The position numbers and the translations under genes are program-made. DNA of 64,000 nucleotides from an uncultured Roseibium sp. (GTDB lineage: Bacteria; Pseudomonadota; Alphaproteobacteria; Rhizobiales; Stappiaceae): positions 620,001-684,000 of the forward strand of contig NZ_CANLVF010000001.1 of NCBI RefSeq assembly GCF_947494555.1, in the 5' to 3' direction. The notes beneath the pieces are model-generated. The model was not told where the DNA came from. It did no database searches and saw only the letters and a program-made list of their open reading frames with translations. Each line of letters begins with the position of its first letter. Within the stretch, counting starts at the first letter, position 1. Below are positions 40,066 to 48,889 of the stretch, in pieces.

Positions 40066-41112
40066 TCAGTTCAGGTAGCTGCTGCCGTTGGCAGCTTCGA
40101 CTTCGCTCTTGAAGAGGGTGAGCAACTCGGTCGCCTTGGCATCAAGGTTCTCGGCGACATGGGTCTCAAAGGCCGGCTGCGTCGCGCCTGCCATGGCCTT
40201 GCGCTGATCATCCGTCAGGGCAGTCACCTCGATCTTGTCCATCAGGCCCGCCAGGCCCCGGTCGGAGGCCTCTATGATACGCGAGAGGCCCCGGCTGGCG
40301 GCGACGCAGTTTTCCGCCGCAACGCGCAGGGTGTCCTGTTCCGCCTCGCTCAGGCCTTCGAAGAAGGCACGGTTGACCATGAAGGTATACGGCGAAAACA
40401 AATGATTGGTGAGGGTCATGTATTTCTGGACTTCGGCGAAATTGGCGAAGGAAATGATCGGGACCGGGTTCATCTGTCCGTCGATCACGCCGGTTTGCAG
40501 ACCGGAATACACCTCGCCCCAGCTGAGCGGATAGGCTTCAGCACCTAGTGCCTGGACGATTTTCTGGTGTGACGGCAGCGTCATTGTCCGGATCCGGATG
40601 CCGTCGAAATCGTCGAGATCGGCGATGGGCCGTTGCGAGTTCGTGACGGCAAAGAAACCACCCGTGTCCGGAAAGCCGAGAACAACAACGTCGCCGAGGG
40701 TTTCCTCAATGTCCGCCGCCAGCGCTTCACCGAAGAGGCCGTCGAAGACGGAATAGGTGGACGCATTGTTGGCGAAGGCGAAGGGAAGGTTCAGAACGTC
40801 GATGCGCGGATAGTAGCTGGCGAGCGCACCGGTCGACGTAAGGGTTGCCTGGATGACGCCGTTCCGGACCTGGTCAACATGCTCAGCTGCCGATCCAAGC
40901 TGGTTGGAGCCGAACACTTCGACGGTCACGCTGCCATTGGTGTCGGCGGCGACGATGTTGGAGAACACCGCCGTGCAGGCGTGGGCCGGGTTTTCGAACG
41001 GGTCGGTCTTGTTGTCATGTCCGAAGCGGATGACACCGCCTTCGGCCAGTGCGGTGGTTGCGGTCAGTGCGAGCACAGCGCCTGCAACGAACCCCTTCTT
41101 CAAAGTCTTCAT
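40066..41112 (-). CDS. dctP: TRAP transporter substrate-binding protein (DctP family)
   Basis: This 348-residue periplasmic binding protein has a signal peptide (MKTLKKGFVAGAVLALTATTALA) and the DctP pattern: VEVFGSNQLGSAAEHVDQV, the central IRTMTLPSHQKIVQALGAE with the conserved arginine that grips a carboxylate, then GQMNPVPIISFANF. It delivers an organic acid to DctQM. It starts 27 bases after dctM in the same operon. The MITE-like repeat begins 5 bases past its stop. Confidence 0.95.
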   Translation of the reverse strand: MKTLKKGFVAGAVLALTATTALAEGGVIRFGHDNKTDPFENPAHACTAVFSNIVAADTNGSVTVEVFGSNQLGSAAEHVDQVRNGVIQATLTSTGALASYYPRIDVLNLPFAFANNASTYSVFDGLFGEALAADIEETLGDVVVLGFPDTGGFFAVTNSQRPIADLDDFDGIRIRTMTLPSHQKIVQALGAEAYPLSWGEVYSGLQTGVIDGQMNPVPIISFANFAEVQKYMTLTNHLFSPYTFMVNRAFFEGLSEAEQDTLRVAAENCVAASRGLSRIIEASDRGLAGLMDKIEVTALTDDQRKAMAGATQPAFETHVAENLDAKATELLTLFKSEVEAANGSSYLN

Positions 41113-41139
41113 GATTACCTCCTCAGTTGAAGACGTGGT

Positions 41140-42426
41140 CTATTGGGCAAATCCGAAGGCGCGCGGCAGAAACAGCGCCGCGTCCTCCCAGAATGCGAAC
41201 AGGAACAGGATGGTGATTTCGGCGATTAGAAACGGCGTCAGCTTGACTGCGATCCGTTCCAGTTTTTCCCCGGTGACAGAGGACAGGACGAACAGGCAGG
41301 CACCGACCGGCGGCGTCATCAGCGAGATGTTCAGCGCCAGCACGAAGATGATGCCCGCATGGATGGGCTCCAGGCCGATCTGCTCGGTGAGCGGCACGAG
41401 GACAGGTGCCAGAATGATCAGGATGGCGGTTATATCCATCACCATGCCGACGATCAGCAGGATCGCTATGATGATGGCGATGACCGCATAGGGATTTTCG
41501 GAGATGCCGAGGACCGTTCCGGCCAGCATCTGCGGAATGCGCTCGAAGCTCATCCACCAGCCGAGAATGCCGGCAAAGGCAATGATCACGAAGATGACGC
41601 CGGTGATGCGCGCCGTGCGCACGAGCATGGAATAGAAATCGCGCACGTTGAGTGTCCGGTAGACGAAGATCCCGATGAAGAGCGCATAGGCAACGGCGAT
41701 CGATGCCGCTTCCGTCGGCGTGACGATGCCGCCGAGAATGCCGCCCAGAATGATGATCGGCATCAGAAGCGCGGTGAGCGACGACACGAACGTGGCCCAG
41801 ACCTCGCGCAAGGTGGCTCCCCGGGCCGCCTTGGGGAGGTTTTCGCGTTTCCCGCCAATGACGATCACGCCCATGCAGACAAGGCAGATGACAAGGCCGG
41901 GCAGGATGCCGGCAGCGAACAGGCCGCCGATGGAAACTCCCATAAGCGAGCCGTAGACGACCATGAGACCTGACGGGGGAATGGTCGGCCCGATGATTGA
42001 TCCGGCGGCGGTAACGGCGCAGGCGTAGTCCCGCGAATAGCCTTCCTTTTCCATTGCCGGAACCAGTGTGCGGCCAAAGGCGGCGGCGTCGGCCGTAGCC
42101 GATCCGGTCAGGCCTGCAAAGAAGACAGAGGCGAGCATGTTGGCGTGGGCGAGGCCGCCGCGAAATCGCCCGACCAGAACCTGGGCCAACTTTACGAGCC
42201 GGTCGGTGATGCCGATACCGTTCATGATCTCGCCGGCCAGAATGAAGAATGGCATGGCAAGAAACGGAAAGATGTTCAGGCCGTTGAAGATCTTGCTCGG
42301 GCCTATGGCCAGGAAATTGGGCCCGCCGCCCATGTCGATCAGTCCGACGACGCCTGCGAGCCCTATGGCAAATCCGATCGGCATTCCGAACAGGATCAGG
42401 AGGACGAAGGTAACGGCGACAATCAT
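41140..42426 (-). CDS. dctM: TRAP transporter large permease (DctM family)
   Basis: This 428-residue inner-membrane protein has about 12 hydrophobic segments and drives sodium- or proton-coupled uptake. Family strings include NGLNIFPFLAMPFFILAGEIMNG, FAGLTGSATADAAAFG and GSIIGPTIPPSG. Its start overlaps the dctQ stop (ATGA). Confidence 0.96.
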   Translation of the reverse strand: MIVAVTFVLLILFGMPIGFAIGLAGVVGLIDMGGGPNFLAIGPSKIFNGLNIFPFLAMPFFILAGEIMNGIGITDRLVKLAQVLVGRFRGGLAHANMLASVFFAGLTGSATADAAAFGRTLVPAMEKEGYSRDYACAVTAAGSIIGPTIPPSGLMVVYGSLMGVSIGGLFAAGILPGLVICLVCMGVIVIGGKRENLPKAARGATLREVWATFVSSLTALLMPIIILGGILGGIVTPTEAASIAVAYALFIGIFVYRTLNVRDFYSMLVRTARITGVIFVIIAFAGILGWWMSFERIPQMLAGTVLGISENPYAVIAIIIAILLIVGMVMDITAILIILAPVLVPLTEQIGLEPIHAGIIFVLALNISLMTPPVGACLFVLSSVTGEKLERIAVKLTPFLIAEITILFLFAFWEDAALFLPRAFGFAQ

Positions 42427-42926
42427 GCGCTCGCCTCCACGGCTGTGTCGAGCTGAAGGCCCTGATCGCGAAGGAGGACAAGAACAAGTTGGAAGATTGC
42501 CAGGAAAGCGGAGGCGGGAACGGCCCAGAAGAAGGGTTCCAGCGTTGCGCCGAAGATCATCGCCTGCCGGGATGCGCCGCTCTGGGCAAACCCGACGCCG
42601 AACCAGAGCACATAGGCAAAAAGAGAGATCGCCAGCAGGTCGATTACGATGAGCACGCCGCGCCGGACAGGAAAAGGCAGCTTCATCAGGAAGGAAGTCA
42701 GGCCGATATGCTCACGGCGGGCGATGCCGGACGAAACCGCCAAAAGGGCTGCCCAGATCATCAGGTAGCGGGCGAGCGTTTCCGGCCAGGGCAGCTGCCA
42801 GTGAAACCAGTAGCGGTCGATGACGCCGATCCAGACATCGATGACAAGCGCCAGCATCAGGACAGCGACGACTGCCTCGATCAGCCGATTCAGCGACCCT
42901 CCGATTCTTTCTGCCAGGATTTTCAC
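42423..42926 (-). CDS. dctQ: TRAP transporter small permease (DctQ family)
   Basis: This 167-residue inner-membrane protein has four transmembrane segments. DVWIGVIDRYWFHWQLPWPETLARYLMIW is the typical DctQ signature. A GTG at 42926 preceded by GGGAGGGG is preferred over an ATG 20 codons upstream that lacks a ribosome binding site. It is the first gene of the operon, divergent from the RpiR gene with two palindromic operators between them. Confidence 0.93.
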   Translation of the reverse strand: MKILAERIGGSLNRLIEAVVAVLMLALVIDVWIGVIDRYWFHWQLPWPETLARYLMIWAALLAVSSGIARREHIGLTSFLMKLPFPVRRGVLIVIDLLAISLFAYVLWFGVGFAQSGASRQAMIFGATLEPFFWAVPASAFLAIFQLVLVLLRDQGLQLDTAVEASA

Positions 42927-42990
42927 GTTTGCCCCTCCCGCATGAAACTCCGTTAGATAATTTCGCGGGAATAGGTAATGAGTCAAGGAA

Positions 42991-43013
42991 TTTTTGTCAT
43001 TTAATTACAAAAA
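42991..43013. promoter_or_regulatory. RpiR-type operator, copy 1
   Basis: TTTTTGT-N9-ACAAAAA, perfect 7-bp arms, 65 bases upstream of dctQ. It has the same half-sites and spacing as the copy at 43054-43076. Confidence 0.7.
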
Positions 43014-43053
43014 TACCCATCTAGCAGGCTAGCTCGGCGTATTTATTGACCGA

Positions 43054-43076
43054 TTTTTGTAACTGAGTTACAGAAT
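43054..43076. promoter_or_regulatory. RpiR-type operator, copy 2
   Basis: TTTTTGT-AACTGAGTT-ACAGAAT contains the perfect palindrome TGTAACT-G-AGTTACA (43058-43072). It is 63 bases (about six helical turns) from copy 1 and 14 bases from the RpiR start. Confidence 0.75.
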
Positions 43077-43090
43077 GATGGCGAGGTATC

Positions 43091-44005
43091 ATGCAGGCAC
43101 GATTGAAAGTAGACGAGGCACTGGGACATGCGGCTGTCGATGTGATTTCCAATTTGAGGAAATCCGATGGTCAGCTCTCGGCCAGGGAACAGAAGGTCGC
43201 CGATTTCGTGTTGGCGAACCTGGAGCGGATCAGCGCGATGACCATTGCCGAGGTGGCAAAGGCTTGCGAGGTCAGCACACCGACCGTTGTGCGGTTCTGC
43301 CGAACGATGGGCTGCGACGGGTTCCGAGAATTCAAGATCCGGCTGGCTCAGAACCTTGCTGTCAGCCTGCAATATCTCGATGTTGGCGACCGGCCGGAAT
43401 CAGAGACAAGTTCCGGATTTCTCGACCAGGTGATCGGAGCCCTTTCGGCGTCCTTGAATGTTATGCGCAAACAGCTCGACGGAGAAGTGTTCGAGGCGGC
43501 TAAAAATCATATCGCCAACGCACATACCGTGCTTGTCGGTGGTGTCGGCGGCGGCTCTTCCATGCTTGCGCAGGAGGCTTCCAACCGGCTTTTCCGTCTT
43601 GGTGTGCCGACCGTTGCCGTTTCCGATAGCTACCTGCTGCAGATGCGGGCAGCCACCCTCTCGAAGTCCGACGTCATTTTGCTTATTTCCTCCAGCGGCG
43701 AGGCGGATGAAATCGTGAGTGCTGCGGAAATTGCAGCGGGATACGGAGCCGCCACGCTGGCAATCACGAAGTCGGGCAGCACGCTTGCACGCTCTGTCGA
43801 TTGCGCGCTTCAGATCGATCTGCCGGAAGACCCGGACATCTACAAACCAACGGCATCCCGCTACGCGTACCTGGTCATTATCGACGCGCTGGCCATGGCG
43901 GTTGCCCAGCTGAGGTCCGACCACACGACGGAGAACCTGCGCCGCATCCGCGCCTCTTTGACAGCCTATCACGGACGGACGGGGCCGCAGCCGCTCGGAG
44001 ACTAA
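43091..44005 (+). CDS. MurR/RpiR family transcriptional regulator
   Basis: This 304-residue regulator has an N-terminal RpiR helix-turn-helix (MTIAEVAKACEVSTPTVVRFCR, about residues 50-71) and a C-terminal SIS sugar-phosphate-binding domain (VGGVGGGSSMLAQEASNRLF; LLISSSGEADEIVSAAEIA). It is divergent from the TRAP operon and probably controls it through the twin palindromes in the gap. The SIS ligand cannot be named and need not be a sugar in this family. Confidence 0.94.
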   Translation: MQARLKVDEALGHAAVDVISNLRKSDGQLSAREQKVADFVLANLERISAMTIAEVAKACEVSTPTVVRFCRTMGCDGFREFKIRLAQNLAVSLQYLDVGDRPESETSSGFLDQVIGALSASLNVMRKQLDGEVFEAAKNHIANAHTVLVGGVGGGSSMLAQEASNRLFRLGVPTVAVSDSYLLQMRAATLSKSDVILLISSSGEADEIVSAAEIAAGYGAATLAITKSGSTLARSVDCALQIDLPEDPDIYKPTASRYAYLVIIDALAMAVAQLRSDHTTENLRRIRASLTAYHGRTGPQPLGD

Positions 44006-44250
44006 TATCTGTTGTGGAAGTGATTCCGGTTTCTCGAATAGTCGATTGAATTTGATGGCGAATTTCGGTAGCGGCAGCTTAAGGTATGGTGCGAACCCGA
44101 TCGTCCGCTTCAAGTGTTTTGTGAGTTTCTTAAACAAGAGATTCAACATGTTCAAAGGCGCATGTCCGGCATGCAAACCGGGTCGCAAATCCTCCCTTGC
44201 GTCCAGGACAGTCCCGGTTAATGTTCAGGACAAATCGCAGGACGTTACTC

Positions 44251-45348
44251 ATGACAATACTCATCGTCGGGGCGGGCATCTCCGGACTTTCCACAGCATG
44301 GTGGCTCACGAAAAAGGGCGTTCCCGTCACCCTGTTCGAACAAGGACCGATCCCCAATCCCTTGTCTGCCTCGGGCGACCAGCACCGCATTATCCGCCGC
44401 GCCTATGGTGGGAAAGGGGGCTATCAGCGCCGGATCGGCGATGCCTATGCGGCCTGGGACGAAATGTGGGCCGACATCGGCGAAAAGCACCTTGTCGACA
44501 CCGGCTTCATGATATTTTCCCAGACGGAGGACGATGGCGGCGAAGCGTACCGGCGTGGCCTGGTCGAGGGAAGTTATCCGTTTGACGAGATGACGCCGCA
44601 GGAAACCGCCGACCGCTTTCCTTTCGTCGATCCGGCAACCATTCGCTATGGGCTGGTGAGCGAGGAGGGCGGTGTGCTGCTGTGCCAGAAGATAGCGGCG
44701 GATCTGCGGGGCTGGTTGCGCGACAACGGTGCGGACGTGCGTGAAAACACAGAAGTCGCGTCGGTCAATTCATCTTCCGGTACAGTCACGCTTGCCGACG
44801 GTTCCTCGCATAGCGCCGATCATGTGATCGTCATAGCGGGTGCCTGGACGCTTGGGCTCTTTCCCAAACTTGACGTCAGTCTCACACCCTATCGCACTGC
44901 TGTTGTCTATCTCACGCCCCCCGAAGACCTGCGCGAAGCATGGGAACGGGCACCTGCCATTCTTGATCCGGGCGGGCCGATCGACGGCTATGTTCTTCCG
45001 CCGGTTGCAGGAACCGGACTGAAATTCGGGGCCGGAATTCACAAATACCGGGCTGGTCCGAACCAGGACAGGACGCCGAAAAATGGCGAGGGCGTGACCC
45101 TGCGCAATCACTTCTCGCCGCCGTTTTCGAGGATCGAGCAATACCGCGTCGATGACGTAGTAACCTGCGCCTATACGTTCACATCCGACGAGCATTTCTT
45201 TGCGGTCACCGAGGACAAGGCAACCATCGTCTCCGCATGCTCCGGGCATGGTTACAAGTTCGGGGCGGTGGTCGGTCAAAAGCTCGCTGAAGGGATTTTG
45301 TCAAAGGACATGGCGAGAGCACGGACCTGGCTGGAGGCCAGGGACTGA
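44251..45348 (+). CDS. FAD-dependent oxidoreductase (DAO family, amino-acid/sarcosine oxidase-like)
   Basis: This 365-residue flavoprotein has an N-terminal dinucleotide fold (LIVGAGISGLSTAWWL) and the DAO-family string HVIVIAGAWTLGLFP. A C-terminal CSGHGYKFGAVVG resembles the loop carrying the covalent-flavin region of monomeric sarcosine oxidase and N-methyltryptophan oxidase. It probably oxidises a secondary or primary amine of an amino acid. It follows the RpiR gene by 245 bases and may belong to the same catabolic regulon as the TRAP operon. Confidence 0.9.
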   Translation: MTILIVGAGISGLSTAWWLTKKGVPVTLFEQGPIPNPLSASGDQHRIIRRAYGGKGGYQRRIGDAYAAWDEMWADIGEKHLVDTGFMIFSQTEDDGGEAYRRGLVEGSYPFDEMTPQETADRFPFVDPATIRYGLVSEEGGVLLCQKIAADLRGWLRDNGADVRENTEVASVNSSSGTVTLADGSSHSADHVIVIAGAWTLGLFPKLDVSLTPYRTAVVYLTPPEDLREAWERAPAILDPGGPIDGYVLPPVAGTGLKFGAGIHKYRAGPNQDRTPKNGEGVTLRNHFSPPFSRIEQYRVDDVVTCAYTFTSDEHFFAVTEDKATIVSACSGHGYKFGAVVGQKLAEGILSKDMARARTWLEARD

Positions 45349-45573
45349 ATTTGCCGGATCTGAGGGTATCAATTGTTACGCCGCCCGGATGTTCGGTAGC
45401 GTCGGCCCAATTTGTTGCAAATGTCGGCTTTCACCCCTGATCGTGTCTGCTCGCTCACACCATCACAAATCGCTGAAAAGCGGTATCCCATTGGCGTGAG
45501 TGTCTAGACACGGCTTGGCAGTCTGCGATCATTGACTCTAAAGTACAAAAATAAAACTACGGGTTGGTGCAAC

Positions 45574-46743
45574 ATGTCCGAGGACGCCAGGGAAGCGGTT
45601 CTGCAAATCTACGACGCGGTTGCAGATCCCTCGCTCTGGCCGGATGTGCTGCAGCGTGTTGCAGAACAGGTCGACGCCGTCGGATGCATCATGTTCGAGT
45701 GGCAAACGGGACCAGCTGCGCGCAAGCTGGCTGTTTCAGTGGCATCCAGCTACTACGATCCCGCGCAGATCGATGTCTATATCGATCGTTTTTTTGAAGA
45801 AGAAGCTCGGGACCAGGATATCTTCGAAGCGCATTCCCTGCTGCTTGACCGGATCGATCTTGTCCAGGACGACGTGCTCGCCCCCTCGCTTGGCGCGCTG
45901 AAGGAACGCCCCAATGTGCAGACGCTTCAAAAGCTAGGCATCCTTCATCGCGCTGCCGGCCTTCTCAACAAGGACAATTCGGCGCGGTCACGCTTCTCCA
46001 TTCAGCTGGGAGCGGATCGCGGCCGTCTGACGGAAGCTGAGCAAAATCACCTGGGCCTCATCCTGCCGCATGTCGCCAAGGCATATGATCTTGGAGGGCC
46101 CGCCAAACAGCTTGCCGACGAACATTACGGAATGCTCGCTGCCATGGATCGTCTGTCTATTGGTGTTTGCATTCTCGATTCCAATGCAAGCGTCGTGATC
46201 AAGAACGAGGAGTTCCGAAGGCAACTTGCCGAATACCGCGTCTTCCGCGTCGATGCGTCGGGTAAGCTCATCTTGTCCAAGCCTGCTGACCAGAAGCGAT
46301 TTGAAACGCTCAGGGCAGACGCATTGAACCACGGAAAGTTTGGTGCCAGGCCCCGCAAGGAAGCCCTGTCGGCGGAAGAGGATGTCTTTCTTTGTATGGA
46401 AGTGGCGCCTCTTCACAAGTCGCAGGAAATCGGCTCCAAGGCTTTTGACGGGTGCATCGTCTACAGTTCCGACACGAGCCTGCCCTTCAGTTGCCAGACG
46501 TTGCCGATCAAGACTGCCTATAAGTTGACCGATGCCGAGATGTCGCTGGTCGATGCAATTGCCGAGGGGCTTACCAACACCCAGATTGCAGAGCAAAAGG
46601 GTCGTGCGGTGCCAACCATAAATGCGCAGGTCAAATCCATCCTGTCCAAGACACAATGCGCCACGCGTACGCAATTTGTGCGTCTGATGATGAGCTTCGG
46701 TACCGATTTTCTCGCGGCGAACAGGAAAAGTTCTTCGCTTTAG
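45574..46743 (+). CDS. LuxR-type helix-turn-helix transcriptional regulator
   Basis: This 389-residue protein has a C-terminal LuxR/GerE helix-turn-helix (LTDAEMSLVDAIAEGLTNTQ, then RAVPTINAQVKSIL, about residues 322-365). The N-terminal 300 residues do not match the acyl-homoserine-lactone domain. A PAS-like stretch occurs near residues 190-260 (LSIGVCILDSNASVVIKNEE). The ligand is unknown. It is followed 214 bases on by an amidase gene, with no clear link. ATG at 45574 starts MSEDAREAVLQIYDA, the pattern usual in this group. Confidence 0.88.
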   Translation: MSEDAREAVLQIYDAVADPSLWPDVLQRVAEQVDAVGCIMFEWQTGPAARKLAVSVASSYYDPAQIDVYIDRFFEEEARDQDIFEAHSLLLDRIDLVQDDVLAPSLGALKERPNVQTLQKLGILHRAAGLLNKDNSARSRFSIQLGADRGRLTEAEQNHLGLILPHVAKAYDLGGPAKQLADEHYGMLAAMDRLSIGVCILDSNASVVIKNEEFRRQLAEYRVFRVDASGKLILSKPADQKRFETLRADALNHGKFGARPRKEALSAEEDVFLCMEVAPLHKSQEIGSKAFDGCIVYSSDTSLPFSCQTLPIKTAYKLTDAEMSLVDAIAEGLTNTQIAEQKGRAVPTINAQVKSILSKTQCATRTQFVRLMMSFGTDFLAANRKSSSL

Positions 46744-46957
46744 ACCATTTGGACGATGAAGATCGCTGATTGCGCGGCAAAATACATGTGCCGTCGAGGT
46801 TGCAACAATCCATGTACTTTTCCAATGGCTTTTAGTTGACATCAATACCGGTTTGAAATTGTGACTTACTTGCTTGAATTTCTATCGGATGCTGTCGCAG
46901 CTTCGGCGGCGCAATTTAAAGTAGTATTTCAGTTTTAACGTGCAGAGGGGAAAACCG

Positions 46958-47944
46958 ATGCAAACGAAGTATGGATTTACAAAATTTACGCCTATCGAAT
47001 TTTCAACCTGGATCGCAAGGCAGTCCATCAGCCGCGCCTGCGCTCGCGTCCAGCAACATCATACCTGGAGACCTCGCTATTCCGGGTTTTCCGGCAGCAA
47101 CCACTTTGAGATGCAACAGGGTATCAAACGGTACCATATCAATGTTAACGGGTGGGCCGATATCGGCCAGCACTTCTCGATCTTTCCAGACGGTGCAATC
47201 GTCACGGGACGTCCATTGAACCGATCGCCTGCCTGCATCCTCAACGCGAACAGCCGGGCGATCTGTATCGAGTCCATCGGCAATTTCGATGCTGGCGGAG
47301 ACACCATGCGTTCGGCGCAAGCCGACTCAATTTTCAGCGCAACCGCAGCTCTGCTCAAGAAAATCGGCATTTCCGCGCCAAGCAAAACCAACGTGGTCTA
47401 CCATCATTGGTATGACGGCAGCGGCGGACTGGTCTACACGAACAGTGGACAGAAAAGCTGTCCCGGCACAGCGTTCTTTGGCGGAAACCAGCTTTCGGAT
47501 TTTGAAGCCAATTTCCTGCCACGGCTTCGGGCGGCAATGGGCGCGGTGGGCGGTGCCCAGCCCGTGGGTTTGCTCGAATGGGTCGGTGTCACGGCGGACA
47601 GTCTCAATATCCGAAAGGGTCCAGGCAGTAATTTTGGCCTGATCAGTGAGCAAGGGCCACTCGATTACGGTGCAGTCGTTCGGGTCTACGAGCAATCGGC
47701 GAACGGCTGGCTGCGTATTTCACAATCCAGGCAGTTCTGGGTCTATGGCCGCTACACCGCTCCGGTTGTTCAAGCGACCGTTAATACGGCTGACACCAAC
47801 GCCCGTCTCGGACCCGGCATGACGTTCGATGTCGAGCGGGTTTTTCAGGACGGTGACCGCGTCTTCGTTTTCGAAAGTGACGGTGAGTGGAAGAAGATTG
47901 AAGATGATCTGTGGGTTCACGAGAGCCTTCTGGACATCACCTGA
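46958..47944 (+). CDS. N-acetylmuramoyl-L-alanine amidase domain protein with two SH3b-like repeats
   Basis: This 328-residue protein has an Amidase_2/PGRP-type domain (about residues 20-195) with candidate zinc ligands in QQHHTW, YHHWYDG and SCPGTAF. Two bacterial SH3-like wall-binding repeats follow (about 200-262, with VTADSLNIRKGPGSNFG; and 264-325, with ADTNARLGPGMTFD). It should cut the glycan-peptide bond of peptidoglycan. No signal peptide or membrane segment is visible, which resembles phage endolysins and delivered toxins more than envelope-maintenance amidases. A strong ribosome site AGAGGGG precedes the ATG. Confidence 0.87.
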   Translation: MQTKYGFTKFTPIEFSTWIARQSISRACARVQQHHTWRPRYSGFSGSNHFEMQQGIKRYHINVNGWADIGQHFSIFPDGAIVTGRPLNRSPACILNANSRAICIESIGNFDAGGDTMRSAQADSIFSATAALLKKIGISAPSKTNVVYHHWYDGSGGLVYTNSGQKSCPGTAFFGGNQLSDFEANFLPRLRAAMGAVGGAQPVGLLEWVGVTADSLNIRKGPGSNFGLISEQGPLDYGAVVRVYEQSANGWLRISQSRQFWVYGRYTAPVVQATVNTADTNARLGPGMTFDVERVFQDGDRVFVFESDGEWKKIEDDLWVHESLLDIT

Positions 47945-47990
47945 ACCGGTTTTTCAAAGAGTTTCCTTTACGTATTGAGGAGCATCAAAC

Positions 47991-48692
47991 ATGACCAGGA
48001 TCATCTTTGTACATGGCATGAACGCGACGTCTGCCAGCTGGAACACGGTTCCGGAGAAATTCAGCCATGCCGGCTACGATACCGTTTCGGTCGATCTGCC
48101 GGGACATGACAAGGACCTGCCTCTCGCCGTTCTGTTTCTGGGGAGCAAGGGCACGTACGCCTCCGGACTGACGATGAACGATTATGTCGAGGCAATTGTT
48201 GCCAGGTTTCCCGTCGAAGACGAACGCAATGTTGTTCTGGTCGGGCATTCGATGGGTGGTGCGGTGATTTCCCAGGTTGCACACCAACATCCGGATCGCA
48301 TCAAGCAACTCATCTATGTCGCGGCAATGCTTCCCGATACAGATGACTCACCTGCTAAGATCATAGCCGCGATCAAGGATATGGACGTTCCGGTGACAAA
48401 AACCCTGGGTGACTATCTGCCTCATCTGCTGAAGTTGCGATTTGTCTATCAGCCCGAGGAGCCCTTGGGGGAAACGTTCAGCCGTTCGCCCGCATTTGAT
48501 GCCATTCCGCGCGGGTATGTCCTTTGTGAGGATGATGATGTCATCCCTGCAAAACTTCAGGAAACCATGCTCGAGGCTTATCGCGATGCGAGCGCGAAGT
48601 CAGACGTCGATCGGCTGCAGCGCAGCCATTTGCCGCAATATGACAGGCCTGAAGAGCTGTTTGAAACAATAGAGGCGATGCTGTCTGCCTGA
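47991..48692 (+). CDS. alpha/beta fold hydrolase
   Basis: This 233-residue hydrolase has the start TRIIFVHGMNATSASWNTVP (oxyanion HG), nucleophile serine in VGHSMGGAVIS, and a late acid/base region ending near RSHLPQYDRPEEL with the catalytic histidine. It resembles plant salicylic-acid-binding-protein/hydroxynitrile-lyase type esterases. Substrate unknown. It begins 46 bases after the amidase gene on the same strand. Confidence 0.92.
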   Translation: MTRIIFVHGMNATSASWNTVPEKFSHAGYDTVSVDLPGHDKDLPLAVLFLGSKGTYASGLTMNDYVEAIVARFPVEDERNVVLVGHSMGGAVISQVAHQHPDRIKQLIYVAAMLPDTDDSPAKIIAAIKDMDVPVTKTLGDYLPHLLKLRFVYQPEEPLGETFSRSPAFDAIPRGYVLCEDDDVIPAKLQETMLEAYRDASAKSDVDRLQRSHLPQYDRPEELFETIEAMLSA

Positions 48693-48889
48693 CAGTGGAT
48701 TTGGGTCGACCTGAAAATGGTGATCGCTCACGCGGCAGGATGCCGACACAGCTCGTGAGCGGTCGTCAGGTCTCGGCACAGTGCCTTCAAAATGCTTCTC
48801 CTTGCCAATTGAATTCAGCAGTTGGCCATCGCAATAAGTCTGCCTCCGAATCCTCGGACCAGATCACTGAAGCGCATGCATGTCCCTCT

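Noticed and set aside
41123..42487. 454-residue alternative frame across dctM
   Set aside because: His/Arg/Pro-rich frame shadow of the clear DctM permease.
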